DNA of 64,000 nucleotides. Origin: Acidithiobacillus acidisediminis. GTDB lineage: Bacteria; Pseudomonadota; Gammaproteobacteria; Acidithiobacillales; Acidithiobacillaceae. Shown piece by piece: positions 45,152-54,121 of this stretch. The notes under the pieces were generated by a model. The model saw only the letters and a program-made list of their open reading frames with translations. It ran no database searches and was not told where the DNA came from. Where the stretch lies: positions 1,730,001 to 1,794,000 of the forward strand of contig NZ_JALQCS010000001.1 of assembly GCF_023277115.1 (NCBI RefSeq), given 5' to 3'. The position numbers and the translations under genes were made by a program. Each line of letters begins with the position of its first letter. The first letter of the stretch is position 1.

Positions 45152-45873
45152 CTGCGCGCCTGCCGCATCAGGCGTTTCATTTCGCGTACGGCATCATCCA
45201 GGCCGCGGAAGATGGCGTGGGCAATAATAGCGTGGCCAATATTGAGTTCCGCAATTTCTGGGATGGCAGCAATGGGCTCGACATTGCTGTAATCCAGTCC
45301 ATGTCCCGCATTTACCTGCAGGCCAAGCCCATGCGCCAGGCGCGCGGCGCTGCGTAATTGTTCGAGCTGTGCTGCGACTTCGCCAGGATTGCCGGCATTG
45401 GCGTAGCTGCCAGTATGCAACTCGATCACCGGTGCACCCGTGGCAACAGCGGCGTGGATTTGCTGCGGATCAGGATCAATGAAAAGAGAGACCCGCACCC
45501 CCGCAGCAGTCAGGCGCGCCGTCGCCGCCGCCACACGATCCTGCTGTCCGGCGACATCCAGCCCGCCCTCGGTGGTGAGTTCTGCACGGCGCTCGGGAAC
45601 GAGGCAACAGTCACTGGGCCGCAGGCGCTCGGCAATGCTCAGGACATCTTCGTTCAGCGCCATCTCGAGATTGAGTCGCGTGCGCAAAGTCTGCTGTAAC
45701 AGCACAATATCGCGCTCCTGGATATGGCGACGATCTTCACGCAGATGAGCGGTAATGGCATCGGCACCCGCCCGCTCCGCCAGAAAGGCTGCCTCCAGTG
45801 GATCGGGATAGCGGGTGCCGCGCGCCTGCCGCAGTGTTGCGACATGATCGATGTTTACGCCCAAGGCTATCAT
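45148..45873 (-). CDS. pdxJ: Pyridoxine 5'-phosphate synthase
   Basis: 241 aa. TIM-barrel enzyme joining deoxyxylulose phosphate and amino-acetone phosphate to give [17 protein letters not shown] at the N-terminus, [29 protein letters not shown] and [16 protein letters not shown] are all canonical. Start ATG 45873 overlaps the recO stop by 4 nt; an upstream extension (to 46167) is inside recO. Confidence 0.93.
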   Translation of the reverse strand: MIALGVNIDHVATLRQARGTRYPDPLEAAFLAERAGADAITAHLREDRRHIQERDIVLLQQTLRTRLNLEMALNEDVLSIAERLRPSDCCLVPERRAELTTEGGLDVAGQQDRVAAATARLTAAGVRVSLFIDPDPQQIHAAVATGAPVIELHTGSYANAGNPGEVAAQLEQLRSAARLAHGLGLQVNAGHGLDYSNVEPIAAIPEIAELNIGHAIIAHAIFRGLDDAVREMKRLMRQARS

Positions 45874-46601
45874 TCGTTGTGGTCTCCCCTCTGCTTCCCG
45901 CGCTGGCGCTGCAAGTATGCCGCAAGTAGGCGGCGACTCTCCAGGGGCCGGCCCGCGAGAACTGCGTCCAACTCCGCGGCGAGAACCTTGCGCAGTTCCC
46001 CCCACAGGGGGCGAGCCGGGGGAGAGGCCATGGTGCCGGCTAACCATTGTCGCGCTTCCGCCGAGAGCAGCGCGGCAAGCACGGGTCGATGCACAGCGCA
46101 GAACATCCCTGCCCCCGCCTTGGCATAGGCCTGTTGGCCGAGTGTCGCACCACAGCTTGCACAACACTGCAGATCGGCGGCCCAGCCCAGGATCTCCAGG
46201 AGGCGCCGTTCAAGACGACGCAAACGCCAATACGCTTCGGGTTCCTCGGCTAACGCCTGCAGGGTCTGTTCATATTCGCAGAACAATTCGGGTTGTGGAT
46301 CTCCCCGCTCGGTCAGGCGCAAGAGCAATTCGTTGAGATAAAACAGCAGCAGCGCCGGTGCTGGGCGCTGGAGCAAGGGGCTCGGGATCTCTTCGCCACT
46401 CTGCAGGGCTGGTAGCGCTCCGCCGCCTGCCCAACGCGCCCAATACGGCCGACCTGCCTCCATGCGCCCGCGGCGCCGCCGACCCCGCGCCAGAACCCCC
46501 AGGCGGCCGTGCTCGGCGGTGAACAACTCCAGCACCAGGCTACCGTCACCGAAAGGGTGGTGATGCAAGACCCAGACGCGCTCGCCGCTGTTACGCTCCA
46601 T
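45870..46601 (-). CDS. recO: DNA repair protein RecO
   Basis: 243 aa. Recombination mediator loading RecA with RecR. N-terminal OB fold ([35 protein letters not shown]) and a helical C-terminal domain with the zinc motif CCASC...C. It overlaps era by 11 nt and pdxJ by 4 nt. Confidence 0.88.
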   Translation of the reverse strand: MERNSGERVWVLHHHPFGDGSLVLELFTAEHGRLGVLARGRRRRGRMEAGRPYWARWAGGGALPALQSGEEIPSPLLQRPAPALLLFYLNELLLRLTERGDPQPELFCEYEQTLQALAEEPEAYWRLRRLERRLLEILGWAADLQCCASCGATLGQQAYAKAGAGMFCAVHRPVLAALLSAEARQWLAGTMASPPARPLWGELRKVLAAELDAVLAGRPLESRRLLAAYLQRQRGKQRGDHNE

Positions 46602-47496
46602 ACCCCATTTCGCGCAGCAGCCCTGGGTGGCGATCCCAATCCTCGCGCTCTTTTACCCAGAGTCCAAGCCAGACTCGTGCCCCGGTCTGCTGCGCAATGC
46701 TCTCCCGCGCCCGCGTCCCGATGCGCTTCAAACGCTGCCCCTTTTCACCCAGCAAAATGGCCTTCTGTCCCGCCTTGCGACAGTAGATCGTCGCTTCGAT
46801 CTCGTGACTGCCATCGGCTGCCACCCGATATTTTTCGATCGCAACCGCTGTTTCATAGGGCAGTTCGGCGCTGAGCTGGCGAAAAATCTGTTCCCGAACC
46901 GCTTCGGCTGCAAGAAAACGCATCTGCCGATCCGTCACCTCTTCCGCCGAGTACTGCGCAGGACCCTCCGGCAAGAGGGGAAGCAGGACGTCTGCCAAGT
47001 GCTCGACATCATCTCGGCGCCGCGCGCAGAGGGGGACGATTGCAACGAAGTCGGCATGCTTGGCCACCTCCTGCAGGTAAGGCAGCAGGCGCTCTTTCTG
47101 CTGGACCCGATCAATCTTATTGACCACCAGGATCAACGGTAGATCGCGTTGCTGCAGCCAGCGCAGGGCCTCGGCATCCCCCGCGTTCCACAGCGGCGCC
47201 TCGACCACCAATACGCCGAGATCCGCGGCATCGAGGGCCGAGCGGGTGGCGCGCAGGATGTGGCGATTCAGCCGGCGATGGCCTTGATGTACACCGGGGG
47301 TGTCGAGAAAGAGAATCTGCCCCTCTGGGCGGGTATAAATACCCAAGATCTGATCGCGGGTAGTTTGCGGGCGCGGCGCCGTAATACTGATCTTTTGCCC
47401 AATCAGGTGATTCAGCAAGGTAGACTTGCCCACATTGGGACGCCCGATCAGGGCAACACTGCCACAGCGATGGGACGCCAACTGCTCAGCCGGCAT
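46591..47496 (-). CDS. era: GTPase Era
   Basis: 301 aa. 16S rRNA-binding GTPase in 30S maturation. G1 GRPNVGKSTLLN, G2 region PQTTRDQI, G3 DTPG, G4 NKID, and a C-terminal KH domain (ILLGEKGQRLKRIGTRARESI). ATG 47496 overlaps the end of rnc by 11 nt; a longer frame up to 47622 lies inside rnc and is unlikely. Confidence 0.93.
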   Translation of the reverse strand: MPAEQLASHRCGSVALIGRPNVGKSTLLNHLIGQKISITAPRPQTTRDQILGIYTRPEGQILFLDTPGVHQGHRRLNRHILRATRSALDAADLGVLVVEAPLWNAGDAEALRWLQQRDLPLILVVNKIDRVQQKERLLPYLQEVAKHADFVAIVPLCARRRDDVEHLADVLLPLLPEGPAQYSAEEVTDRQMRFLAAEAVREQIFRQLSAELPYETAVAIEKYRVAADGSHEIEATIYCRKAGQKAILLGEKGQRLKRIGTRARESIAQQTGARVWLGLWVKEREDWDRHPGLLREMGYGA

Positions 47497-48181
47497 GACG
47501 TTGTTTTCCAGACTGCCCATGCAACTGCTCGAGCATGCGTTGCGCCGCCTGCTGTTCCGCACGGCGGCGGCTGCTATCCTCGGCCTCGGTCGGCACCATC
47601 CCCTCGACACTGCAGCGTGCAACGAAGCGCCGTTCGTGGGCTTGGCCTTTTTCCTCGATCAGTTCATAGCAGGGCAAGGCCTTCCCTTTCCCCTGCAGCA
47701 ACTCCTGCAAACGAGTTTTCGGATCGCGCAGTTCTTCTGCCCCGAGCGCGTCGGTAATGAGCGGCGTCATGAGATGGTCGACGATACGTCCCGCTGCAGA
47801 AAAACCACCATCGAGATAGGCCGCGCCGATAACGGCTTCCACTGCATCAGCACGAATGGACGCACGCCGTGCCCCGCCGGAGCGAATCTCTCCCGCGCCG
47901 AGAATCAGGTTGTCTGCGAGATCGATGGTTTCTGCCACCTGCGCCAAGGTCTCCTCGCGCACCAGCCGTGCCCGCATCCGCGACAGGTCACCTTCACTGA
48001 CCTTGGCAAATCGATCATATAAACGCGCAGCAACGATAAAATTCAGCGCGGCATCGCCCAGAAACTCTAGACGCTCATTGTGTTGTGCGCCGGCACTACG
48101 ATGGGTGAGGGCCTGCCGCAACAGCGCAGGGTCCTGAAATTGGTATGCGATACGGTCTTGTAAGCGTTCAAGTTTATTCAT
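47486..48181 (-). CDS. rnc: Ribonuclease III
   Basis: 231 aa. Catalytic domain with ERLEFLGDAALNF (signature box with the Glu/Asp metal ligands) and ADAVEAVIGAAYLDGG, then a C-terminal dsRNA-binding domain (DPKTRLQELLQGKGKALPCYELIEEKG). Cleaves rRNA precursors and dsRNA. Start MNKLERL, ATG 48181. The 52-nt gap to miaA is the only sizeable break in this stretch and may hold a promoter (TATACT at about -20 from the ATG). Confidence 0.92.
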   Translation of the reverse strand: MNKLERLQDRIAYQFQDPALLRQALTHRSAGAQHNERLEFLGDAALNFIVAARLYDRFAKVSEGDLSRMRARLVREETLAQVAETIDLADNLILGAGEIRSGGARRASIRADAVEAVIGAAYLDGGFSAAGRIVDHLMTPLITDALGAEELRDPKTRLQELLQGKGKALPCYELIEEKGQAHERRFVARCSVEGMVPTEAEDSSRRRAEQQAAQRMLEQLHGQSGKQRHAG

Positions 48182-48233
48182 AGAGCATAGTATACGCACG
48201 CTATGCCATCAGCGGGAGAGTCTCGCCGAACTT

Positions 48234-49172
48234 TTATCTGCTCCACCCCATCGGCTCTGCAGTCAGGCTTTGCAGACGCCTCTGCAAAGCCGCAATCAGC
48301 TGATCTACCTGTGCTTTATCCTCGGGATACAAGACCCAATCCGGAGTCTCGGCGCGGAACCAGGTTTCTTGTCGCTTGGCGAGCTGGCGGGTGGCATAAA
48401 GCGCGGCGCGCTCTGCTTCTGTGCTGGAACTTTCTCCCCGCAACCAGGCGAAGAGCTGACGGTAGCCAACGGAGCGACAGGCCGGAAGATCGAACGCGCC
48501 ATAGCGGGCAAACAGCATTTGTGCTTCCTCCCGGAAACCTGCGGCGAACATGCTTTGCAGGCGCAGCTCAATGCGTTGATGTAATTCCGTGCGTGGGATT
48601 TGCACAGTGATTTTCCAGACTGGACCGGGCAATTGCTGTTCCCAGCGCTCCGGTGCCGCTAGACCGAGATCTAGGAGCTCCAGCGCGCGCTGAATCCGCT
48701 GCGCATCGTGCGGATGAATGGCGGAAGCACGCCGTGGATCACGAGCCGCCAAGCGCTGATGCAAGGCCGGCCAACCGATCTGCTCTGCCTCCTCCTGCAA
48801 TTTTTCCCGCCCTGCCGGATCGGCGCTGGGTAACTCACCGATACCACGTTCCAGAGCCCGGAAATACAGTCCCGTGCCACCGACCAGCAAAGGAATCTGT
48901 CCAGCCGCATGGGCCGTCTGGATTTCCTGCGCCGCGTCGCGGGCAAAATCACCCGCCGAATAGGGCGCCTCCGGCTCGCGGATGTCGATGAGGGCATGGG
49001 GATAACGCTGCCGAATCGCTGCTTCCGGCTTGGCACTACCCAGATCGAAATAGCGGTACACCGCGAGGGAATCGACACTGATCAAACGCAGCGGCAAAGC
49101 GTCTGCCAGCCGTAGCGCCAACGCCGTCTTGCCGCTTGCGGTAGGTCCCTGGAGGAAGATTGTTGGTAACAT
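48234..49172 (-). CDS. miaA: tRNA dimethylallyltransferase
   Basis: 312 aa. Transfers dimethylallyl to A37 of tRNAs reading UNN codons. P-loop GPTASGKTALALRLA at the start, SVDSLAVYRYFDLGSAKP, VGGTGLYFRALERG, HDAQRIQRALEL and RQLAKRQETWFR. ATG 49172 lies 14 nt after mutL. hfq, the common downstream neighbour, is not present here; rnc follows instead. Confidence 0.93.
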   Translation of the reverse strand: MLPTIFLQGPTASGKTALALRLADALPLRLISVDSLAVYRYFDLGSAKPEAAIRQRYPHALIDIREPEAPYSAGDFARDAAQEIQTAHAAGQIPLLVGGTGLYFRALERGIGELPSADPAGREKLQEEAEQIGWPALHQRLAARDPRRASAIHPHDAQRIQRALELLDLGLAAPERWEQQLPGPVWKITVQIPRTELHQRIELRLQSMFAAGFREEAQMLFARYGAFDLPACRSVGYRQLFAWLRGESSSTEAERAALYATRQLAKRQETWFRAETPDWVLYPEDKAQVDQLIAALQRRLQSLTAEPMGWSR

Positions 49173-49186
49173 GGCTGGAGGGTGAC

Positions 49187-51001
49187 TCAACGTCCACGCA
49201 GAAACAGGCGATCTAGCTCGCCGAGATTCCACTGTACGATGGTGGGACGTCCATGATTGCACTGGGTATAGCGCGGTGTAGCCTCGAGTTGCCGCAGCAG
49301 GGCATTCATTTCTGCCAGGCTCAGGGAATGATGGTCCTTGATGGCGGCATGGCAAGCGAGCTCCGCGAGATGCTCATCTCCCCCTCCCGCTTGCCAGGCA
49401 GGCTCCGGAGCCAAGCAAGCGGCGATCAGGTCGACCAGGGCTGTACTCGGAAAACCCGGGGCACAGGCATGGATGCGGATACTCATTGGGCCGCTACGCG
49501 ACCATTCCAGACCCGCCTCCCGCAGCAGTTCAGCCCTTTCCTCCAAACGCTCTGCCTGGGCGGGACTGAGTTCCACGCCAAAAGGCAGAAGCAGATTCTG
49601 CCGCTGCCCCATGGCGCGTTGCGCCTTGAAGCGTTCGTAGAGGATACGCTCATGGGCGGCGTGCTGATCAATCAAGAGCATACCCTCGACGTTTTCTGCG
49701 ACAATGAAACGCTGATGAATCTGTCCGATCGCGCGGCCCAGAGGGTAGCCCTGCCACTCCGGTTCTGCTATCGGAAGCGAAGGCCTATCTAGCTGTTCCG
49801 GGGCAGCGTCCAGACGCTGTGCCAGGCTCGGCGCGACAAGCCCTTCCCAATAGGCAGTACCGCCTGCATCGCGCACTTGCCCGGGTTGAAAAGACGGTAG
49901 CCCAAGCTGGGCACCAGAAGGATGCGCAGCGCTCTGGCCCGAGCTCTGGCTTCTTCCTGCATCTGCCGGAAGAAAGCCCGGCGCGCGCGGACGCGATTGG
50001 TCCGCAAGGATACCCGCCAGGGTCTGGCGAACAAAATCGTGTACCTGCCGCGATTCCTGGAAACGCACTTCCGTCTTCGCCGGATGCACATTCACATCCA
50101 GCAGATCCGCAGGCAATTCCAGATAGCAAATGGCCACCGGCTGACGATCCTGAAACAAGACGTCGGCGTAGGCCGAACGCAGGGCATGACGCAAACTGTT
50201 GTCCTGTACGGCGCGACCATTGACAAAAAAGACCTGTTCGTCGGCGCGTGGACGGTTAAAACTCGGCAATCCGAGCCATCCCCAGAGCCGCCAGTCACCG
50301 AGATCCTGAGAAAAGCGCAGGGCATTGCGCAGAAAATCTTCCCCAAAGATGGCCGCCACCCGCGCATCCTGATCGCGTTCTGTCAGTGCCGCAGGATATT
50401 GCGCCAGTTGCCGCTTTCCCTGCTGCAGGCGGAGATCCACAGCGAAGGCAGCGAGGGCAAGCTGGCGCCATAGCTTCTGGATGCGCCCCAGCTCAGTGCT
50501 CGGCGACTTGAGAAATTTCCGCCGCGCCGGGACGTTGTAGAACAGATCTTCGACCCGCACCGTCGTACCCGGGGCCCGCGCTGCCGGGGCATCCTCTTCG
50601 AGGATACCTGCCGCGAGGCGCAGGCGCCGCGCCGCATTTGCGCCTGCAGAGCGACTGATAATCTCCAGACGCGCAACGGAAGCGATGGCAGGGAGTGCCT
50701 CTCCCCGAAAGCCGAAGCTCTGGATCTGCCCCAATTCGCGATCATCGTAGAGTTTACTGGTGGCGTGACGCGACAGGGCCAAGGGAAGATCCTCTGGCAG
50801 GATGCCACTGCCATCGTCCTGCACCTCGAGAACGTCGACCCCCGCCCCTTCCAGGAATACGTCGATGCGCTTGGCTCCCGCATCCAGACTGTTCTCGACC
50901 AGCTCTTTGAGCACCGAAGCAGGGCGCTCGACGACCTCGCCAGCGGCGATGCGATCAGCGAGCTGCGGGCTCATTACGCGGACCCGACGCGACTCAGTCA
51001 T
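49187..51001 (-). CDS. mutL: DNA mismatch repair protein MutL
   Basis: 604 aa. GHKL ATPase N-terminus (IAAGEVVERPASVLKELVENSLDAGAK, DDGSGI, SFGFRGEALPAIASVARL), a linker of ~100 residues, and a C-terminal dimerisation domain with LLLIDQHAAHERILYERFK. The endonuclease motif DQHA-x2-E-x4-E is visible there (DQHAAHERILYE), so nicking activity is possible, which fits an organism lacking MutH (inference). Overlaps tsaE by 8 nt. Confidence 0.93.
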   Translation of the reverse strand: MTESRRVRVMSPQLADRIAAGEVVERPASVLKELVENSLDAGAKRIDVFLEGAGVDVLEVQDDGSGILPEDLPLALSRHATSKLYDDRELGQIQSFGFRGEALPAIASVARLEIISRSAGANAARRLRLAAGILEEDAPAARAPGTTVRVEDLFYNVPARRKFLKSPSTELGRIQKLWRQLALAAFAVDLRLQQGKRQLAQYPAALTERDQDARVAAIFGEDFLRNALRFSQDLGDWRLWGWLGLPSFNRPRADEQVFFVNGRAVQDNSLRHALRSAYADVLFQDRQPVAICYLELPADLLDVNVHPAKTEVRFQESRQVHDFVRQTLAGILADQSRPRAPGFLPADAGRSQSSGQSAAHPSGAQLGLPSFQPGQVRDAGGTAYWEGLVAPSLAQRLDAAPEQLDRPSLPIAEPEWQGYPLGRAIGQIHQRFIVAENVEGMLLIDQHAAHERILYERFKAQRAMGQRQNLLLPFGVELSPAQAERLEERAELLREAGLEWSRSGPMSIRIHACAPGFPSTALVDLIAACLAPEPAWQAGGGDEHLAELACHAAIKDHHSLSLAEMNALLRQLEATPRYTQCNHGRPTIVQWNLGELDRLFLRGR

Positions 51002-51476
51002 TGCCTACCTGCTTCTGCGGAACATTGGTCAAAGCCCGCAACCACGACTCTGCGCGTACACTCTGGGCCACGGCCTCCAGGCGGTGGGCACCGCTGGGCA
51101 ATATCGACAGGCACAGCCGCAGGTCTGCGGCAGGTAGATAGTCGCCAGCGCGCTCCGGCCACTCTACCAGCCACAACGCCGGACGTTCCAGATAATCCCG
51201 GATGCCGATGTATTCCAGTTCCTCAGATTCCGCCAGACGATACAGATCGAAATGCAGTACGGTACCGGAGGGGGTCGCATATTCTTCCACCAAGGTGTAG
51301 GTTGGGCTGCGAACCACAGCCGGATACCCAAGAGCATGGATGAGGGCGCGCGCCACGGCGGTCTTGCCGGCACCCAGCTCTCCTTGGAGATAGATCACCC
51401 CTGGCAGGGGGGTACACTGCGCCAATTCCTGCGCCCAGCCCTCCGTCGTAGCAAGGTCGGGCAGCTGCCAAATCAT
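50994..51476 (-). CDS. tsaE: tRNA t6A synthesis ATPase TsaE
   Basis: 160 aa. Walker A GELGAGKTAVARALI, SPTYTLVEEY and HFDLYRL, then LVEWPERAGDYLP, all canonical. Works with TsaB, TsaC and TsaD to make threonylcarbamoyl-adenosine in tRNAs. Overlaps the CBS gene and mutL. Confidence 0.92.
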   Translation of the reverse strand: MIWQLPDLATTEGWAQELAQCTPLPGVIYLQGELGAGKTAVARALIHALGYPAVVRSPTYTLVEEYATPSGTVLHFDLYRLAESEELEYIGIRDYLERPALWLVEWPERAGDYLPAADLRLCLSILPSGAHRLEAVAQSVRAESWLRALTNVPQKQVGND

Positions 51477-51934
51477 GATGTGCTCAACAAGCCCCGCAGG
51501 ATGTCCGAGCGGCTGATGATCCCCTGTAATCTGCCCTCGCCATCCACCACCGGTAGCGCATGCAAACGGTGCTCGAACATGCGATCCGCCACCTCATCCA
51601 GGCCTTCATCCGGATGCGCCAATTGTAGATGTCGTCGGGTAGCCAACCCTTTTGCATCCACCGCCGTCACCTTGCGCAGTTCTTCGGAGTATTCGTGCAT
51701 TCCGGAGATGGGAATAACGCTATCCAAGATCGAGATCACCGTCGGTAAGTGAACCTGACGATGGGCATCGATGAGATCCCGTTCGGTAATGATGCCGCTG
51801 ACCCGGCCCTCGGCGTCGAGCACGGGCAAGCTGTGATGCCCGGATGCAAGCATTTTGTTGCCCACTTCCTCGACACCATCGTTCTCTTGCACTGCCACTA
51901 CAGAGGTGCTCATTAGCTCTCGGACCGTTTTCAT
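51473..51934 (-). CDS. Two-CBS-domain protein
   Basis: 153 aa, only two CBS domains (VREL..VVAVQENDGVEEVGNKMLASGHHSLPVLDAEGRVSGIITERDL; HPDEGLDEVADRMFEHRLHALPVVDGEGRLQGIISRSDILRGLL in pieces). Such proteins bind adenosine nucleotides and often serve as energy sensors; partner unknown. Start and stop overlap bioA and tsaE by 4 nt each. Confidence 0.85.
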   Translation of the reverse strand: MKTVRELMSTSVVAVQENDGVEEVGNKMLASGHHSLPVLDAEGRVSGIITERDLIDAHRQVHLPTVISILDSVIPISGMHEYSEELRKVTAVDAKGLATRRHLQLAHPDEGLDEVADRMFEHRLHALPVVDGEGRLQGIISRSDILRGLLSTS

Positions 51935-53292
51935 ACGCCAGTTTCCTTTGCCATGCTGTCGCGCAATACCCGCAGAATAAGGGCTATTTCCGCTGCTGTC
52001 ACCGAGAGCGGGGGAACGATGACGATACTGTCACCCAACGGGCGCAAATAGACGCCTGCCTCCCGTGCCCGTCTACAGACCGCATATTCCCGTCGGGCGC
52101 CATAGGGATACGCCTTTTTCGTGCTGGGATCGCGCAGAGGAACAGCGGCCATCAAGCCAAACTGGCGGGGCATTGCAGAGAAAGACAAATCAGCGAAGTC
52201 CTGCAAGCCTTGGCGCAGCTTGGCGATGCGCTCGCTTGCCTGCGCCAGCAGGTCAGTCTCTTGGAAAAGAGCAAGATTTTCCAGCGCCACTGCGCAGGCC
52301 AGCGGGTTCGCGGTATAGGTGTGGCCGTAGTAAAACTGCTTCGCCTCGCCAAAGGGTGCGAGGAAGGCCTGGTAGATGTGCTCCTGCGCAAGGGTGGCAG
52401 CCAGGGGGAGGTAACCGCCGCTGATGCCTTTGCCCAGGGCGAGGAGATCCGGCTGGACAGCTTCCTGCTCACAGTAGAACAGGGTACCGCTACGGCCAAA
52501 GCCGCTCGCCACCTCGTCTACAATCAACAAGACCTCATAGCGCCGGCAGAGTGCTGCTGCGCCGGCCAACAGGCCGCGTGGGTACGGAAGAATTCCCGCC
52601 GCCCCCTGCACTCCACCCTCCAGGATCAAAGCGATGAACTGCGCAGAACGCGTGCGCAGGATGTCCTCCAGAGCCTGCAACCAGTTTGCGGTAGCGGCCT
52701 CGCTGTCGCCCTGCAATTGTTCTTGCAGCAGCCAGGGGCTGGGCAAGCGCTGCACGGGGAAATGCAGATGCCCATAGACCCCATGGAACAAAGGAAACCC
52801 CCCCAGGGAGCTCGCGCCCACGGTATCGCCGTGATAGGCATCGTCTACCGAAAGAAAGACGCGCTTTTCCGTCCTGCCCAGGTTCTGCCAATACTGGGAC
52901 GCCATTTTGACGGCCACCTCGACGGCCTCGGCACCATCCTCGGAAAAAAACACTCGCTCCAAACCCGGTGGAGCGATCTCCGTCAACGCCTTCGCCAGCC
53001 GAATCGCCCCCGGATGACTGGCACCCAGCACCGTGCTGTGGGCTACGCGCTCCAACTGGGCACAGAGAGCTGCATCGAGACGGGGATGGCGATGCCCATG
53101 CACGTTGCACCACAGGCTGGCAATCGCATCCAAGGCCTTACGACCACGAATGTCATAAAGGTAGTTCCCTGCGGCTCGCTCGATGATCCAGGGATCGTCA
53201 TCCCCCCAACACGACATCTGCGTAAAGGGATGCCAAAAATGCCGTTGATCCCACTCTCGCAGTTGCTCTTCTTCCGTCAATGTGTTCTCCAC
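51931..53292 (-). CDS. bioA: Adenosylmethionine-8-amino-7-oxononanoate aminotransferase
   Basis: 453 aa. PLP enzyme making 7,8-diaminopelargonate in biotin synthesis, SAM as donor. Motifs: DQRHFWHPFTQM at the start (diagnostic for BioA), FSEDGAEAVEVAVKMA, SVDDAYHGDTVGASSLG, DEVASGFGRSGTLF, and the lysine in LLALGKGISGGYLPLA. Other bio genes are not near. Overlaps the nnrD gene by 16 nt. Confidence 0.93.
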   Translation of the reverse strand: MENTLTEEEQLREWDQRHFWHPFTQMSCWGDDDPWIIERAAGNYLYDIRGRKALDAIASLWCNVHGHRHPRLDAALCAQLERVAHSTVLGASHPGAIRLAKALTEIAPPGLERVFFSEDGAEAVEVAVKMASQYWQNLGRTEKRVFLSVDDAYHGDTVGASSLGGFPLFHGVYGHLHFPVQRLPSPWLLQEQLQGDSEAATANWLQALEDILRTRSAQFIALILEGGVQGAAGILPYPRGLLAGAAALCRRYEVLLIVDEVASGFGRSGTLFYCEQEAVQPDLLALGKGISGGYLPLAATLAQEHIYQAFLAPFGEAKQFYYGHTYTANPLACAVALENLALFQETDLLAQASERIAKLRQGLQDFADLSFSAMPRQFGLMAAVPLRDPSTKKAYPYGARREYAVCRRAREAGVYLRPLGDSIVIVPPLSVTAAEIALILRVLRDSMAKETGV

Positions 53293-54116
53293 TGTTGTAA
53301 AACTTGCGGGATTTGGGCGATCAAGTCACGCGCCAGCAGACTCGCCTGGCCCAGCTCGGCCGCCGCCAGATCCCCCGCGCGGGCGTGAATACAAACGCCC
53401 AGACTGGCGGCTGCCAAAGCGGGCAAACCCTGCGCCCAAAGCCCTGCGATGAGGCCAGTAAGCACATCACCACTCCCCCCCGTGGCCATACCAGGGTTTC
53501 CCCAGGGGCAACGGCCAAGAAAGCTGCCATCGCTGAGCAGGGTGCCCTCCCCCTTCAAAATCCAGATACCAGAATAGCTTTGCACCAGCTGCGCAATGGC
53601 GGCACTGCGATCCGCCTGCACCTGTGCCGTAGACCAGTGCAGCAGACGGGCTGCCTCTCCCGGATGCGGGGTAAAGATGCGCTCTGTTGTGGCGCTTAAA
53701 ATCCCCGGACCAAAGCGCGCCAAGATGTTGAGGGCGTCGGCATCCCAGACCTGGCGTTGGGACAATGTTGCTGCCTCGCGCACCAGATCGTGGGCGGCCA
53801 AGCCTTGCCCGAGGCCCGGACCAAGGGCCAGTATCGCTGGTTCGGGCACACGATTGATGAGCCGAGGCGGCCAATCCATCCAGGTGGCTTCCGGTACCAA
53901 CGCCGCCAGATGGATCTGCGCGTCCGGATGGCCAATACCCGTCACCAATCCTGCACCGGCGCGATAGGCCGCCAGGGCGGCAAGACTCAGGGCACCCCCC
54001 ATCTCAGGACTGCCCCCCAGCACATAGACATGGCCGAAACTGCCTTTGTGCCCTGCAGGTGGCCGGGGGGGAAGTGCGGGAAGGTTCTCCGGCAGAAGAT
54101 CACAAGGCTTGGGCAT
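53277..54116 (-). CDS. nnrD: ADP-dependent NAD(P)H-hydrate dehydratase
   Basis: 279 aa, ribokinase-like fold of the YjeF C-terminal type. HKGSFGHVYVLGGSPEMGGA, LGPGLGQ, DADALNIL, TPHPGEAARLL, KGEGTLLSDG and GMATGGSGDVLTGLIAGL. It repairs hydrated NAD(P)H. In many bacteria it is fused to the epimerase NnrE; here the epimerase half is absent and should be encoded separately. Confidence 0.9.
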   Translation of the reverse strand: MPKPCDLLPENLPALPPRPPAGHKGSFGHVYVLGGSPEMGGALSLAALAAYRAGAGLVTGIGHPDAQIHLAALVPEATWMDWPPRLINRVPEPAILALGPGLGQGLAAHDLVREAATLSQRQVWDADALNILARFGPGILSATTERIFTPHPGEAARLLHWSTAQVQADRSAAIAQLVQSYSGIWILKGEGTLLSDGSFLGRCPWGNPGMATGGSGDVLTGLIAGLWAQGLPALAAASLGVCIHARAGDLAAAELGQASLLARDLIAQIPQVLQQWRTH

Positions 54117-54121
54117 GGTCC

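Noticed and set aside
51844-53388. 514-codon plus-strand open frame
   Set aside because: Lies entirely opposite bioA and the CBS gene, has no RBS or protein family, and is explained by GC-rich codon shadowing.
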